NCBI GenBank assembly: GCA_913052475.1
Contig: CAJXEJ010000003.1
Location: forward strand, 1-64,000
DNA length: 64,000 nt
From: an uncultured Dehalococcoidia bacterium
GTDB taxonomy: Bacteria > Chloroflexota > Dehalococcoidia > Lucifugimonadales > Lucifugimonadaceae
Direction: 5' to 3'
Shown: positions 26,977 through 36,411 of the stretch, one piece after another
How the letters are laid out: every line of letters begins with the position of its first letter
How positions within the stretch are numbered: position 1 is the stretch's first letter
Position numbers and translations under genes: made by a program
The notes under the pieces: model-generated
The model's database searches: none
What the model was told of the DNA's origin: nothing
The model's input: only the letters and a program-made list of their open reading frames with translations

Positions 26977-27924
26977 CTAGCTGAACCAAGATTTGATCTT
27001 GTAGATCAGGGAGTGCGCCTCAGGTTTCACATTCGCTGCAATGAAATCGACCGTTTCTGGGGCGCCACTTAGGACGAGTCCCCTCCATTTTCGGATACGG
27101 TGATAAGTCGCAGAGTCGTTCGCGTAATTTCGCCCCCAACCGTGGAATTCTTCGAAACGACCCTTGTTGCCTAATCTGAGAACCTTGCCGCCTGCCTCTT
27201 TTGTGAGGAGACTACCAGCGGCAAAGTCCCATGAGTATGCGAAACCCGTGATGGAGTACTGCATCGTTCCTCGTGCCACCATGAACTGTTCGTAACATGA
27301 ACTGCCGCCGTCGCGGATTTCACCAAGATTTCCTTCCAGAGGCTTTTCGATTGCGAAGACTCGACGGAACCATCTGGGGACCGCCGAATGTGCTCCGGCG
27401 ACGGGAGCACCCGTATCGCTGGCAGGACGAACATTCATCTTCGAATCGCTTATCCACGTACCGTGCCCTCGGCGGGCGTGCATTAAGAGATAGCCATCGT
27501 CGTTCGACCACGGGATCCACATTGCTGCTGCGACCGGGACGCCTCGATACAGTGCCGCTACCGAAACGGCGAAAATAAGCGATGAATTCACGAAATTGGT
27601 CGTTCCATCGATCGGATCGACCACCCACAGCCAATCTGCAGCTGCGGGTTCTTCTTCTGGCGGATCTTCCTCACCGAGCAGCATGTGGTCGGGACAGGTT
27701 TCCGCCATGATGCCTGCGATTAGCTGCTGGCTTGCTATGTCGACATCGGTGACGAGGTCCTTCCCGGGTTTATCTCCTTTGTTCGAGATCTCAAGGATTT
27801 TGCCAAACCGGCTTGCAACGAACGCCCCGGCTTCCTGAGCGGCGCGTATTACCGATTGTTCGACCTGTTCTAGCACTGAATCAGAAATCGTTCGTTGCTG
27901 ATCTTGCGGCGGCGATTCGGTCAA
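26977..27924 (-). CDS. Inositol-monophosphatase-family phosphatase
   Basis: A 315-residue Mg2+-dependent phosphatase of the IMPase/CysQ/FBPase family. The metal sites are GEEDPPEEEP, WVVDPIDGTTNFVNSSLIF (the D-P-I-D-G-T motif) and the C-terminal WDFAAGSLLTKEAGGKVL. Substrates in the family include inositol-1-phosphate, 3'-phosphoadenosine-5'-phosphate and fructose bisphosphate; the sequence does not decide. The length and the extra N- and C-terminal residues are somewhat above the 260-270 usual for SuhB. It is divergent from htpX and follows the egtD remnant on the same strand. Confidence 0.9.
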   Translation of the reverse strand: MTESPPQDQQRTISDSVLEQVEQSVIRAAQEAGAFVASRFGKILEISNKGDKPGKDLVTDVDIASQQLIAGIMAETCPDHMLLGEEDPPEEEPAAADWLWVVDPIDGTTNFVNSSLIFAVSVAALYRGVPVAAAMWIPWSNDDGYLLMHARRGHGTWISDSKMNVRPASDTGAPVAGAHSAVPRWFRRVFAIEKPLEGNLGEIRDGGSSCYEQFMVARGTMQYSITGFAYSWDFAAGSLLTKEAGGKVLRLGNKGRFEEFHGWGRNYANDSATYHRIRKWRGLVLSGAPETVDFIAANVKPEAHSLIYKIKSWFS

Positions 27925-28070
27925 TCTGTTGCGACTCCAACTCCGTAGTACCGGTAATAACTATTTGTTTAGCCGGTCGTATCGAGCAGCTGAGAGCACG
28001 AGAATCTCAAGAAATTATCTCACCATCACCCGACACTGCGGTAAGATTCTACGTGCAAGTTCGTGTGTGA

Positions 28071-29030
28071 ATGCGCAGGAACGATTTGCTGCGCTTTGAG
28101 GTAATGATTTTGTCTTCGACAACAACTCGAAAATTCCATAAAGATCGCGGTTTGGTAACGCGCATGTACTTCACGATGTTCATGCTCGGATTCCTTTACG
28201 CGATATTCGCCCTTTTTCTTTATGCCGCCGGTACAGCGATGATCTTCATTGCTCCGATTGTCGGCATCATGGTTGCGGTTCAGTACTTCATGTCGGACAG
28301 GCTCATCCTGATGTCGACAGGTGCAAAACAAGTTTCGTCAGAACAGAATCCGGAACTTCATCGGATGGTCAAAACTCTTGCCGACCGCTATGAAATTCCG
28401 ATACCAAAGGTTGCGATTATCGATACCGCCATCCCCAATGCATTCGCTACAGGCCGGAACCCGAAGAACGCTCTAGTTGCCGTTACGACGGGAATCCAGA
28501 AGCGACTTACTGAACGGGAATTGCAGGCCGTAATTGGCCACGAACTTGCGCACGTTGCGAATCGAGATATGCGAGTTCTGGCAATAGCCAACTTTCTCGT
28601 CACACTCACCAGCTTCCTGATGACTATGCTTTTCTGGAACATGCTTTTCGGTGGCATGGGCGGCCGCCGGAACAATAACGGTGGCGGCGTGATGATGGTT
28701 TATCTCGTCACGATCATCGTGTATTTCATTGGACAGCTACTTGTTCTGGCACTGACTCGTTATCGTGAGTACGGTGCCGACCATACGGGCGCTGAAATAT
28801 CGGGTGATCCTGGTGCGCTAGCTGATGCACTCGAGAAGATCAGCGGCACAGTAAATACGATTCCTGACAAAGACCTTCGAAAGCTCCAGACCGCGAACGC
28901 TTTCCTCGTCATCCCAGCGGCATTGAAGGGTGAAGGCTCGATGAATCTGTTCTCGACTCACCCGCCACTTGAAGAGCGAATCAGGCGTCTTCGTGAACTT
29001 GAACAGCGTATGCGCTACGGGTTGCGATAG
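28071..29030 (+). CDS. htpX: HtpX-type membrane zinc metalloprotease (M48B)
   Basis: A 319-residue integral membrane protease. Two hydrophobic segments (about residues 32-50 and 53-72) precede the zinc site HELAH at residues 157-161 within AVIGHELAHVANRDM; two more follow (about 166-190 and 209-230), and the third zinc ligand is in EYGADHTGAEISGD. The DRGLVTRMYFTMFMLG start resembles the actinobacterial form. The ATG at 28104 is an alternative start that loses only 11 residues. HtpX degrades misfolded membrane proteins. Only 2 bp separate it from pspAB. Confidence 0.93.
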   Translation: MRRNDLLRFEVMILSSTTTRKFHKDRGLVTRMYFTMFMLGFLYAIFALFLYAAGTAMIFIAPIVGIMVAVQYFMSDRLILMSTGAKQVSSEQNPELHRMVKTLADRYEIPIPKVAIIDTAIPNAFATGRNPKNALVAVTTGIQKRLTERELQAVIGHELAHVANRDMRVLAIANFLVTLTSFLMTMLFWNMLFGGMGGRRNNNGGGVMMVYLVTIIVYFIGQLLVLALTRYREYGADHTGAEISGDPGALADALEKISGTVNTIPDKDLRKLQTANAFLVIPAALKGEGSMNLFSTHPPLEERIRRLRELEQRMRYGLR

Positions 29031-29032
29031 GT

Positions 29033-29629
29033 ATGGGTTGGTTTAGTGGTAGCAAGACTCCGAAGAACGATTGGTCGGCAATGTCGACTGTTATCAATAC
29101 CGAAGCAAAGCTCCAGTCTCTCGGTGGAATCACACCTTCGCGGCGTGCCGGGGTGATTTACCGGAACGACGAAGAGATTCCTTTCATGAAGGAAATCAAA
29201 TCCGAGCTAAATTCGGTGTTGTACATTGGGGATGGCGCTACCAAAACGGCGTTCGAGATCGAAGACGACGACCGCGGAATGCGCTGGATCGTTCTCGAGG
29301 ACGGAAATTTTGGTGATCTTGTGTCGAGCGTATATACGGTCGGCAATGCAATCGGTATGAACGAAGGATCTGACAATCTCCTCGCTGCCGTGTTCGAGCT
29401 GTATTTTACCGGGACCGTTGAAGACAACACGTATCGATCAGGTTTACGAACTTACTGGATCTACCGATACGATCGAAAAGCGTTCTACCCGTTTGTCCCA
29501 ACAGGCGAGAGTGAGGGTGAGCGAGACCGTCAGACCGAGGCTCGACTGGGACAGGATCTCCGGAAACACGGCCTCACCATCGAGAAATCTCTCACCGAAT
29601 GGATGGGGCTCTGGGGCATACCTTTTTAG
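29033..29629 (+). CDS. pspAB: PspA-associated protein PspAB
   Basis: A 198-residue soluble protein. MGWFSGSKTPKNDWSAM, LQSLGGITPSRRAGVIYRND, WIVLEDGNFGDLVSSVYTVG and the C-terminal YRYDRKAFYPFVPTG...TEWMGLWGIPF follow the PspAB family of actinobacteria and archaea, which is typically encoded next to HtpX and is tied to the phage-shock membrane stress response. No enzymatic motif is visible. The 2-bp gap after htpX means they are read together. PspA itself is not in this window. Confidence 0.8.
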   Translation: MGWFSGSKTPKNDWSAMSTVINTEAKLQSLGGITPSRRAGVIYRNDEEIPFMKEIKSELNSVLYIGDGATKTAFEIEDDDRGMRWIVLEDGNFGDLVSSVYTVGNAIGMNEGSDNLLAAVFELYFTGTVEDNTYRSGLRTYWIYRYDRKAFYPFVPTGESEGERDRQTEARLGQDLRKHGLTIEKSLTEWMGLWGIPF

Positions 29630-29685
29630 CGTGTTTTTTTTCGAGCTTGATCGGTTCATTCAGCCAGATTGATCGATGACGTCCA

Positions 29686-30291
29686 ATGACTAATCAGCCG
29701 CGCGTTGCTCTGCTTGTGCCTGCAGGTGAAAACGAACAGCCGTTTGCTGACGCGATCCAGCACGGTGCTGGCGAAGCCATTCTGTGTTCACTGGCCGATA
29801 ACCTTCCGCAATCGATCGGTGGACTGCTCATTGCGGGTGAGGGTGCATTCGAATCATCTGAGAAGATTCCTGTTGCCCTCGTGCAGGCAATTGAGGGTGG
29901 ATTTCCGGTTCTTGGCATTGGCTGGGGCATGCACGCCCTGAACGTAGCTCTGGGTGGTCAACCACCGATTGAAATTGAAGGACACGGCGATCCGGCAGGC
30001 GAACCGGTCAAACACCCGCTCTTTATGGCACCCGGTGGCAAAACTGGCTACACCATCGCCGGATCAGGGTGGGTAACGGTTCCTTCTGCTCATACACATG
30101 GACTGTTGCCTGCTCAGGTGGCAGACGGTCTGCTCTCATCGGTATATGCCGCAGATCAGGTCGTTGAGGCGATAGAAAAACCGGGTCGTGAATGGTTGAT
30201 CGGTGTCCAGTGGCCTGCTCACATGCCCGACCGTACCCCGAAAGGGTTCGATAGCCTGCTACTCGCTCTCGTTGAGCGTAGCGAGCAATAA
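29686..30291 (+). CDS. Glutamine-amidotransferase-like protein lacking the catalytic triad
   Basis: A 201-residue class I glutamine-amidotransferase fold. IGGLLIAGEG, the nucleophile-elbow segment GFPVLGIGWGMHALNVALGG and the C-terminal WLIGVQWPAHMPDR align with active members. The elbow Cys (GIC) is Gly79 here, and the usual W-H-P-E of the His-Glu pair reads WPAH. It therefore cannot hydrolyse glutamine by the normal mechanism. The frame is intact with codon use like its neighbours, so it seems to be a maintained non-catalytic protein, perhaps a ligand-binding or regulatory one. It follows pspAB by 56 bp on the same strand. Confidence 0.75.
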   Translation: MTNQPRVALLVPAGENEQPFADAIQHGAGEAILCSLADNLPQSIGGLLIAGEGAFESSEKIPVALVQAIEGGFPVLGIGWGMHALNVALGGQPPIEIEGHGDPAGEPVKHPLFMAPGGKTGYTIAGSGWVTVPSAHTHGLLPAQVADGLLSSVYAADQVVEAIEKPGREWLIGVQWPAHMPDRTPKGFDSLLLALVERSEQ

Positions 30292-30311
30292 CGCCGCTTT
30301 TCGGTAAACCT

Positions 30312-30344
30312 CGCGCACGCGGGCGCGTGTGTTGCGCGTGCGTG
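30312..30344 (+). other. GC-rich hairpin before gyrA
   Basis: CGCGCACGC (30312-30320) pairs with GCGTGCGTG (30336-30344), with one G-T pair. The region from 30323 to 30346 is almost entirely alternating purine-pyrimidine. No T run follows. It lies 20 bp after the amidotransferase-like gene and could mark the end of that transcript. Confidence 0.5.
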
Positions 30345-30446
30345 TGGGAAAGCCTAATGTTGAATCATTAAATTCCGTGTTGCGCTCCAATTTGGCGTCT
30401 CACCAAGCCTATACGGGCTCACACCAATCTTTAGTCGGAGAGTTTT

Positions 30447-33056
30447 ATGGTCAATAGCGACTTCGGCAGCATCAGACCGATTGGCATCGAAGACGAAATG
30501 AAGGCGTCCTATCTGGACTACGCGATGAGTGTCATCGTATCTAGGGCACTTCCGGACGTTCGTGATGGCCTCAAGCCGGTGCAACGGCGCATCCTTTATG
30601 CCATGCACGATCAGGGCATGCGCCCAACATCGTCGTACAAGAAGAGTGCTCGTCTTGTTGGTGAAGTGCTAGGTAAGTACCACCCGCACGGCGACCAATC
30701 GGTTTACGACGCCCAGGTGCGTATGGCACAGCCGTTCTCGCTCCGCTACCCGCTTGTGGACGGCCAGGGTAACTACGGCTCTGTTGACGGCGATCCCGCT
30801 GCGGCAATGCGGTACACGGAATGTCGTCTCTCGTCGATCACCGAGATGATGCTCGGCGACATCGGTCGAGACACCGTTGATTGGGGGGAGAACTTCGACC
30901 AGTCGCTCAATGAGCCGACGGTACTCCCAGCTCGATTGCCAGCACTGTTGGTGAATGGTGCTTCAGGTATCGCCGTGGGAATGGCGACCAACATTCCACC
31001 TCATAATACGACCGAAGTATGCGACGCAATTGTCCACTTGATTGGGCACCCTGACGCCTCGGTCGATGATTTGATGCAGTTTGTAACCGGTCCGGACTTC
31101 CCAACCGGTGCACACATCTGGGGGCAAGAGGGGATTCGTAATGCCTATGTGACGGGTCGGGGCCGTGTGATGGTTCAGGCCGATCACGTTGTCGAAGATA
31201 TTCCTCGACAGGAACGTAAGCGTCTCGTGTTCAACGAGATTCCGTTCCAGGTGAACAAAGCCAACCTCGTTGCCAAGATTGCTGATCTGATCAAAGCACG
31301 AAAGATCGAAGGCATTAGCGAAGTACGAGATGAATCCGACCGTAAGGGAATGAGAATCGTTCTCGAACTTCGCCGAGGTGCTCACGTGGCGGTTGTGTTG
31401 AACAACCTGTACAAGCAGACAAACCTTCGCAATTCGTTCTCAGTGAACATGATTGCGCTGGTCGACGGTACTCCACGTGTTCTTACTCTCAAGCAGTCGC
31501 TCCGCCACTACATCGATTTCAGAGTCGAAGTTGTGCGAAGGCGGGCTGAATTCGATCTCAAGAAGGCAAAAGCGCGACTACACGTCCTCGAAGGTCTTCG
31601 AGTTGCTATCGACAATCTCGATCGAGTTATCGAGTTGATTCGAGCATCGGCCGATGTCGATGAAGCCCGTTCGAACCTGATGACAGAGTTCGACCTCTCC
31701 GAGATTCAGGCGCAAGCCATTCTCGATATGCAGTTACGCCGTTTGGCGGCTCTTGAACGAGAGAAAATCGAGAACGAGTACAACGAACTCTTGACTCTCG
31801 TCGCACAGCTTGAAGAACTTCTCGGCAACAGCGTCAAAGTTCTGGCGGTAGTGCGCAAGGAAACTCACGAACTCAAGCGCAAGTACGGTGATGAGCGTCG
31901 AACCGAAGTTCACCCCGAGGAACTTGGCGACTGGCGCCGCGAAGATACAGAACCGCACGAGGACGTCGTAATCACCCTCAGCCGTAACGGCTATGTGAAA
32001 CGGGTTAAACTCGACACGTACAAGAAACAGCACCGTGGCGGTAAGGGCGTCCGTGGCCAACGTATGACCAAAGAAGATGACGTTACGCCGCACTTGCAGA
32101 TTGCCGATACGCACGATTACCTGCTGTTCTTTACCGATCAGGGCCGAGTCTTTGCGTCGCGAGTCTTCGAACTACCTGCCGATCAATCAAGAAACACACG
32201 TGGAACTCCGATTCAGAATCTCGGGTTCAATATGGAACCACGAGAGGAAGTTCAGGCGGTTGTCGCGGTAGCAAGCTATCTCGAAGATACATATCTGGTG
32301 ATGGCAACCAAAAAAGGTCAGGTGAAACGAATGCATCTGCCGTTGCTGCGGAATATGAACCGCAGTGGTCTTCGCTGCTTCAATTTGAAGGGCGATGACG
32401 GTCTGATTGGTGCCGTGCTTGCCGATGAGGACGAAGACGTGATTCTTGTTTCGAAGGAAGGCATGTCCATCCGCTTCAAGTCTTCAGAAGTCCGGGCACG
32501 CCAACGTGCCGCGGGTGGAATGAAGGGTATGACCGTCCAGAACAAAGACGCGATCGTTTCGATGAACGTTGTCGATGACGAGGGTTACCTGCTCATCGTC
32601 AGTCAGAAGGGTTACGGAAAGCTTTCCCTTCTGCGTCACTACACGCAGCAGCGTCGTGGCGGCAAGGGACTGATTACGCTCAAGGTAACGACGAAGACGG
32701 GCAAGGTTGCTGACTCCGCAGTTGTGAGCGAGGAGATCAGAACCGATTCGACCGGCAAGCTCGTACTTGTCAGCGAGAAGGCACAGGTTATTCGCACGAA
32801 CCTTGGTGAAATTCGATCCACTGGACGAATTGCACAGGGTGTGAAGATTCAGGTGCCGGAATCTGGTGACAAGATCTCGGCGATTCGAGTTATCGCAGAA
32901 CGACGTGAAGCCGGAGCTGAAATCGACCTATCCGCTCTTGTGAGCGGAAATGGCAATGGTAATGCCGAGATCGAAGACGTTGGTGATGGTGAATCCGAAC
33001 TTGTCGCATCTATCGAAGATGCAGGCGAAGGATCTCCAGAGGAATCTGAGGACTAG
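30447..33056 (+). CDS. gyrA: DNA gyrase subunit A
   Basis: An 869-residue type IIA topoisomerase subunit that breaks and rejoins DNA to introduce negative supercoils with GyrB. The winged-helix region holds [20 protein letters not shown], and the DNA-linking tyrosine is Tyr123 in [12 protein letters not shown]. The tower and coiled-coil follow, with [20 protein letters not shown]. The C-terminal beta-pinwheel contains the GyrA box QRRGGKG, which marks it as gyrase rather than topoisomerase IV ParC. The acidic tail (after about residue 835) is common in GyrA. It is transcribed alone; gyrB is not in the window. Confidence 0.97.
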   Translation: MVNSDFGSIRPIGIEDEMKASYLDYAMSVIVSRALPDVRDGLKPVQRRILYAMHDQGMRPTSSYKKSARLVGEVLGKYHPHGDQSVYDAQVRMAQPFSLRYPLVDGQGNYGSVDGDPAAAMRYTECRLSSITEMMLGDIGRDTVDWGENFDQSLNEPTVLPARLPALLVNGASGIAVGMATNIPPHNTTEVCDAIVHLIGHPDASVDDLMQFVTGPDFPTGAHIWGQEGIRNAYVTGRGRVMVQADHVVEDIPRQERKRLVFNEIPFQVNKANLVAKIADLIKARKIEGISEVRDESDRKGMRIVLELRRGAHVAVVLNNLYKQTNLRNSFSVNMIALVDGTPRVLTLKQSLRHYIDFRVEVVRRRAEFDLKKAKARLHVLEGLRVAIDNLDRVIELIRASADVDEARSNLMTEFDLSEIQAQAILDMQLRRLAALEREKIENEYNELLTLVAQLEELLGNSVKVLAVVRKETHELKRKYGDERRTEVHPEELGDWRREDTEPHEDVVITLSRNGYVKRVKLDTYKKQHRGGKGVRGQRMTKEDDVTPHLQIADTHDYLLFFTDQGRVFASRVFELPADQSRNTRGTPIQNLGFNMEPREEVQAVVAVASYLEDTYLVMATKKGQVKRMHLPLLRNMNRSGLRCFNLKGDDGLIGAVLADEDEDVILVSKEGMSIRFKSSEVRARQRAAGGMKGMTVQNKDAIVSMNVVDDEGYLLIVSQKGYGKLSLLRHYTQQRRGGKGLITLKVTTKTGKVADSAVVSEEIRTDSTGKLVLVSEKAQVIRTNLGEIRSTGRIAQGVKIQVPESGDKISAIRVIAERREAGAEIDLSALVSGNGNGNAEIEDVGDGESELVASIEDAGEGSPEESED

Positions 33057-33082
33057 CCGCAAATACCGCCATAAGATCGTTC

Positions 33083-33120
33083 AACCGGGCTGCTTTGATC
33101 GTCAGAGTAGCCCGGTTTAG
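33083..33120 (+). terminator. Terminator of gyrA
   Basis: AACCGGGCT (33083-33091) pairs perfectly with AGCCCGGTT (33109-33117), 27 bp after the gyrA stop. The following T run is short (TTTAG), so efficiency is uncertain. Confidence 0.65.
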
Positions 33121-33231
33121 CTAAGCGGAGAGTTTCAGATCGAAGGCATTTGTACGGGACTGCGCTCGCATCTTTCGCGCAATACCTTGCGAATAGCGGT
33201 AATCATTGAACGAACAGCTCAGGATTAGCAC

Positions 33232-33519
33232 ATGCTCAAGGCAATCGGCTCTTTTACCGTAAGACGCAAATATCTGGTTCTCGCTATCTGGGCGGTTTTT
33301 CGAACGAGTCGTTTCCTTCTGTCTCGGTTGCTGAGGCATACGAACGCACCGGGACAACGTTGCGAGTGTTGCTGAAAGGCTACAGCGGACGGGTTGATAA
33401 TCACGGGTGCCGCATCGATTTTCATCATCGTTGCAGCAAGTTTCGTGCTTGCCGATGTTGTCGTTGTGAAGGCGATCGGGCTTGGTCTGGCTATCGTGGT
33501 GTTTGTGGATGTGACGTTG
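33232..33519 (+). pseudogene. Remnant of an MMPL-family (RND-type) transporter gene
   Basis: The ATG at 33232 begins MLKAIGSFTVRRKYLVLAIW, the usual first membrane segment of MMPL transporters. After a large deletion a C-terminal piece follows: DNVASVAERLQRTG (from 33353), then after a frameshift IITGAASIFIIVAASFVLAD and VVVVKAIGLGLAIVVFVDVT, ending near 33519. The second piece is the membrane segment after the V-A-x-x-L-x-x-T-G motif of MMPL proteins. Intact relatives have 700 or more residues; about 90 are left here. It runs straight into a CrtC-like remnant. Confidence 0.75.
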
Positions 33520-33984
33520 TGAGCGGCTCAACCTGGTTCGATCATCAATGGAGTGATTTCTTTGTTTTGGGTAAACCCGCTGGGTGGCAGTGGCTCGACG
33601 ATGGTGGATCGCTGATGATCACCGAGGCGCGAGGTATCGACGGCAAGATTGCTGAGACTTACGGGACGTACATGCCGCCATATGGTGAGATGCAAAGGCT
33701 CACGGAAGAAACTGACGGTATTGAATTGGCAATGGTCGGTGAATAGACCAGTCCAGAAACTGGGGCGATATATCCGTCGGGATGGGCGTTGATTGTCGAA
33801 TCGTGGGAATGGATTTGATTCTCACTCTTGTAGTCAATGATCAGGAAGTGCAGGGAGGTCTACCCGCTGCTTCGACCTACTGGGAAGGTAAGGCTTGTAT
33901 CGCGGCCGCCAGAATAAATTACTAATTGCGGGCAACGCCTATTTCGAGCTTTCGGGCTACGTTGATCCTGATCCGGTTAAATGA
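33519..33984 (+). pseudogene. Remnant of a CrtC/AttH lipocalin-like gene
   Basis: VSGSTWFDHQWSDFFVLGKP, GWQWLDDGGSLMITEARG and ETYGTYMPPYGEMQRL (33519-33743) match the CrtC N-terminal lipocalin-like fold (carotenoid 1,2-hydratase and AttH proteins). A TAG at 33744-33746 stands where Trp is expected. The same frame goes on with TSPETGAIYPSGWALIVES. A shift then gives DLILTLVVNDQEVQGG and STYWEGKACIAAARINY, and another NAYFELSGYVDPDPVK, ending TGA 33982-33984. The order of blocks follows the family, so this is one decayed gene whose 5' end is lost. Confidence 0.75.
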
Positions 33985-34098
33985 ATGCAACGCCGGTAGT
34001 TCGCGAAGCTGTCCGGATATACTTTCGCCATCGATCATGACTGTCGGCCGACAGCCTTTACCGATCAGAACCAGAGAACATTCTGAGTAGGAAGTAAC

Positions 34099-35499
34099 TT
34101 GCGAATTGCTGCGATTTCTGTCGCACCGGTATTCCCGGAACACGTAATCGGTGGATCTCAAAAGATCCTCGCTGACCTGAGTGTCGGGCTCAAGAAACGC
34201 GGGCATGATGTTCAGATCTGGTGCACAGAAACAGAACAGCACTCGGGCGATTTCAATATCGATGGTGTACCGGTTCGTCCTGACCTGAAGCTCCGGGGAG
34301 TGTTCCCTGCGACCCATCAAGTCTCGCCAATATCGCTTGCTCGCACTGCGGGTGTTTTGCGACGAACCGCTGATTGGGCGGACCGAGTGTATTTGCACGC
34401 TGACTCGGTATACCTACGCCACGCTATTGAAGGTGCACAGATAGTCCGTTCGATTCACGACTACGTATACGAGGAAGCGCTTGTTTCAACACTCAGCCTT
34501 CCAGCCGACACAACCGTCGTTCCTAGCGACTACCTGAAGCGCTGTGTTGAGACGACAGTCGCCCTTTCTGGTCGAACTTCCATAGAGCCGGTGGTTTCGA
34601 TCTCAAACGGGGTAAAGGTGCCGGAGCCTGAGTCTATGGCATCGGTTCCCGTTCTTCCAAATGGGGTAGCTGCCCGAGAAGAAACCGATCTCATTCTGTT
34701 GTCACCGCACCGACCTGAGCCGACAAAAGGTGTGCGGGAGGCGATATTGACCGCCATCCAGATCCAAAAACTCGAACCGGCTCGTAATGTCAGACTCCTG
34801 ATGCCGGCGTGTCCAGTTGAGGCGAATTTCGACGATGCTGCTGGAACAGACGACGAGGTTAAAGCGTTGGCAGAGGAACTTGGTGGTGGAGACATCGTCG
34901 AGTTTCACGACTGGTTGAGCCCTGCCCAGATGCCTGAATACTACGCAGCCGGTGACGTGACACTGTGCCTTGGTTCTTTCATCGAATCGTTCGGTCTCGT
35001 TCCAGTTGAGTCGGTTGCGACAGGTACGCCTGCGGTGTGCGTAAGAGTGGGGGCTCTTAGGCAATTCAGTGATGTCGATGGCATTACTCTGGTGCCGTGC
35101 GGAGATATCGAAAACGCGGCCGAAGCAGTGTTGACTGCAGCGACCTTGTCGAGCAACGTTCTGCATCGCGGGCGTGAGCAGATCACGGCACGATTTTCAG
35201 TCGACACCATGATTTCAGAATTCGAATCAGTAATTACTCGATTTCAGGCGGGCGAACGAAAAATCGGCTCGTCAGACGACAACCAGCTTGAACTCGCTCC
35301 ATGGTGTGACGTTCAAGCTGGAAGTATTTATGACGATTACCGAGCAACATCACTGCAATTTCCTGAACTGACACGTGCTCTGGAGTCGAGTGATGGCAAG
35401 ATCACATCCGATCCGTTGCTGTTATCGGCGTCGCTAGATGTTGAGGTTAGGTTCGCGGTTGATCTGGGAATACTTATTCCTGAGTTTGTGTTTGAGTAA
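34099..35499 (+). CDS. GT4-type glycosyltransferase
   Basis: A 466-residue GT-B protein. MRIAAISVAPVFPEHVIGGS and QKILADLSVGLKKRGHDVQI form the N-terminal domain, here without the usual GG-x-E acceptor loop in full. The C-terminal domain has LLSPHRPEPTKGVREAILTA, EFHDWLSPAQMPEYYAAGDV, and the E-x7-E motif in ESFGLVPVESVATGTPAVCV. About 100 extra residues follow the catalytic domain with no recognised motif. Translation begins at the TTG at 34099, preceded by AGGAAG at suitable distance. Donor and acceptor are unknown. Both flanks are decayed genes, so its old context is lost. Confidence 0.85.
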   Translation: MRIAAISVAPVFPEHVIGGSQKILADLSVGLKKRGHDVQIWCTETEQHSGDFNIDGVPVRPDLKLRGVFPATHQVSPISLARTAGVLRRTADWADRVYLHADSVYLRHAIEGAQIVRSIHDYVYEEALVSTLSLPADTTVVPSDYLKRCVETTVALSGRTSIEPVVSISNGVKVPEPESMASVPVLPNGVAAREETDLILLSPHRPEPTKGVREAILTAIQIQKLEPARNVRLLMPACPVEANFDDAAGTDDEVKALAEELGGGDIVEFHDWLSPAQMPEYYAAGDVTLCLGSFIESFGLVPVESVATGTPAVCVRVGALRQFSDVDGITLVPCGDIENAAEAVLTAATLSSNVLHRGREQITARFSVDTMISEFESVITRFQAGERKIGSSDDNQLELAPWCDVQAGSIYDDYRATSLQFPELTRALESSDGKITSDPLLLSASLDVEVRFAVDLGILIPEFVFE

Positions 35500-35505
35500 C
35501 TTGAA

Positions 35506-35873
35506 CTAACCCTGTAACTGCGGATTTTTTATTGTTTCGGAAACCCTGCTGATTGCGACATCGAATGCAACCTTGCGCAGCGATCCCCCGTTTTGATCGG
35601 CACACGCCGTCTTTGATGTCATCAACATCCCAAATGCGCGAGTGTGATCGAGATCGGCCTTCGGGTGATACCGAATGCCACCTTTATAGCGACCTTGAGC
35701 TGCGTTGTGCTGATAGCGATATCCCCGGAATACACGAACGTTTCCATCGTCCATTCGAACCGGCAATCCAACTTGAATCTCTCGCAAGGGTCGACAAGCA
35801 CCTGTCGCATATCGTCTTCGGGACCGAGGCTGTGAACTGCGGCATCGATACTGGCAATCGTGCCATCGAGCAT
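35506..35873 (-). pseudogene. N-terminal remnant of glutamate dehydrogenase
   Basis: On the minus strand MLDGTIASIDAAVHSLGPED...RQVLVDPCE (from 35873) is the start of a Glu/Leu/Phe/Val dehydrogenase. A frameshift in the segment coding for CERE moves the frame to REIQVGLPVRMDDGNVRVFR, then GRYKGGIRYHPKADLDHTRA and FGMLMTSKTACA, the substrate-binding region with the K-G-G-I-R-Y/F motif. It stops at 35506 after about 120 of the usual 410-450 residues; no Rossmann domain follows. The gene is truncated at the 3' side of the adjoining GT4 gene. Confidence 0.85.
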
Positions 35874-35986
35874 AGAATTGTCTTAGGCCAGTGCGAGTCT
35901 CCCGTCGGATGCTCTTAGATTTTGGTTCTTACGTTCTAGAAGGCTATATCAATGCAAATGTAGGTGAAAATCCACCAAAAATGAAA

Positions 35987-36016
35987 TTGACCGTTCCGAA
36001 CACTCGTACTTAGAAT
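35987..36016 (+). promoter_or_regulatory. Predicted sigma-70-type promoter of rplU-rpmA-rpmE
   Basis: TTGACC (35987-35992) and TAGAAT (36011-36016) are 18 bp apart. They end 34 bp before the rplU start codon, giving a short leader. Confidence 0.65.
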
Positions 36017-36049
36017 GGGTAGGTTAGGCAACGAACGGATGACACAGCT

Positions 36050-36373
36050 ATGAAAACAGATTACGCAATTATCAACACGGGTGGGAAGCAGTACCGAGTT
36101 CGCGAAGGCGACACAGTGTCTGTCGAAACCCTCGACGGCGAGGTCGGATCCGACTTCACATTCGATCGCGTACTAATGATGTCAGTAGACGGCAAACTTT
36201 CAGTCGGCGCACCAGATGTAATAAGTGCAACGGTTGTTGGTGAGATAGCTGAGCATGGAAAGGCCGACAAGGTCATTTCACTCCGCTACAAGAACAAGAC
36301 ACGACAGCGCGTGAAGCGCGGTCACCGACAGAATTTTACGTCGGTGATAATTAAGTCGATCTCGACGAAGTAG
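36050..36373 (+). CDS. rplU: 50S ribosomal protein bL21
   Basis: A 107-residue protein that binds 23S rRNA in the large subunit. The start MKTDYAIINTGGKQYRVREG and the C-terminal ISLRYKNKTRQRVKRGHRQN followed by FTSVIIKSI are the family signature. It leads the standard rplU-rpmA pair, with rpmE added here. Confidence 0.97.
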   Translation: MKTDYAIINTGGKQYRVREGDTVSVETLDGEVGSDFTFDRVLMMSVDGKLSVGAPDVISATVVGEIAEHGKADKVISLRYKNKTRQRVKRGHRQNFTSVIIKSISTK

Positions 36374-36411
36374 TTTACTGCTGCATCTTTGCAGAAGACT
36401 GGAACATCTAA

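Noticed and set aside
33360..33746. A 128-codon ORF as an intact gene
   Set aside because: Its first third is out of frame with the MMPL remnant, and its last part is a CrtC-like segment cut by a stop; both belong to pseudogenes.
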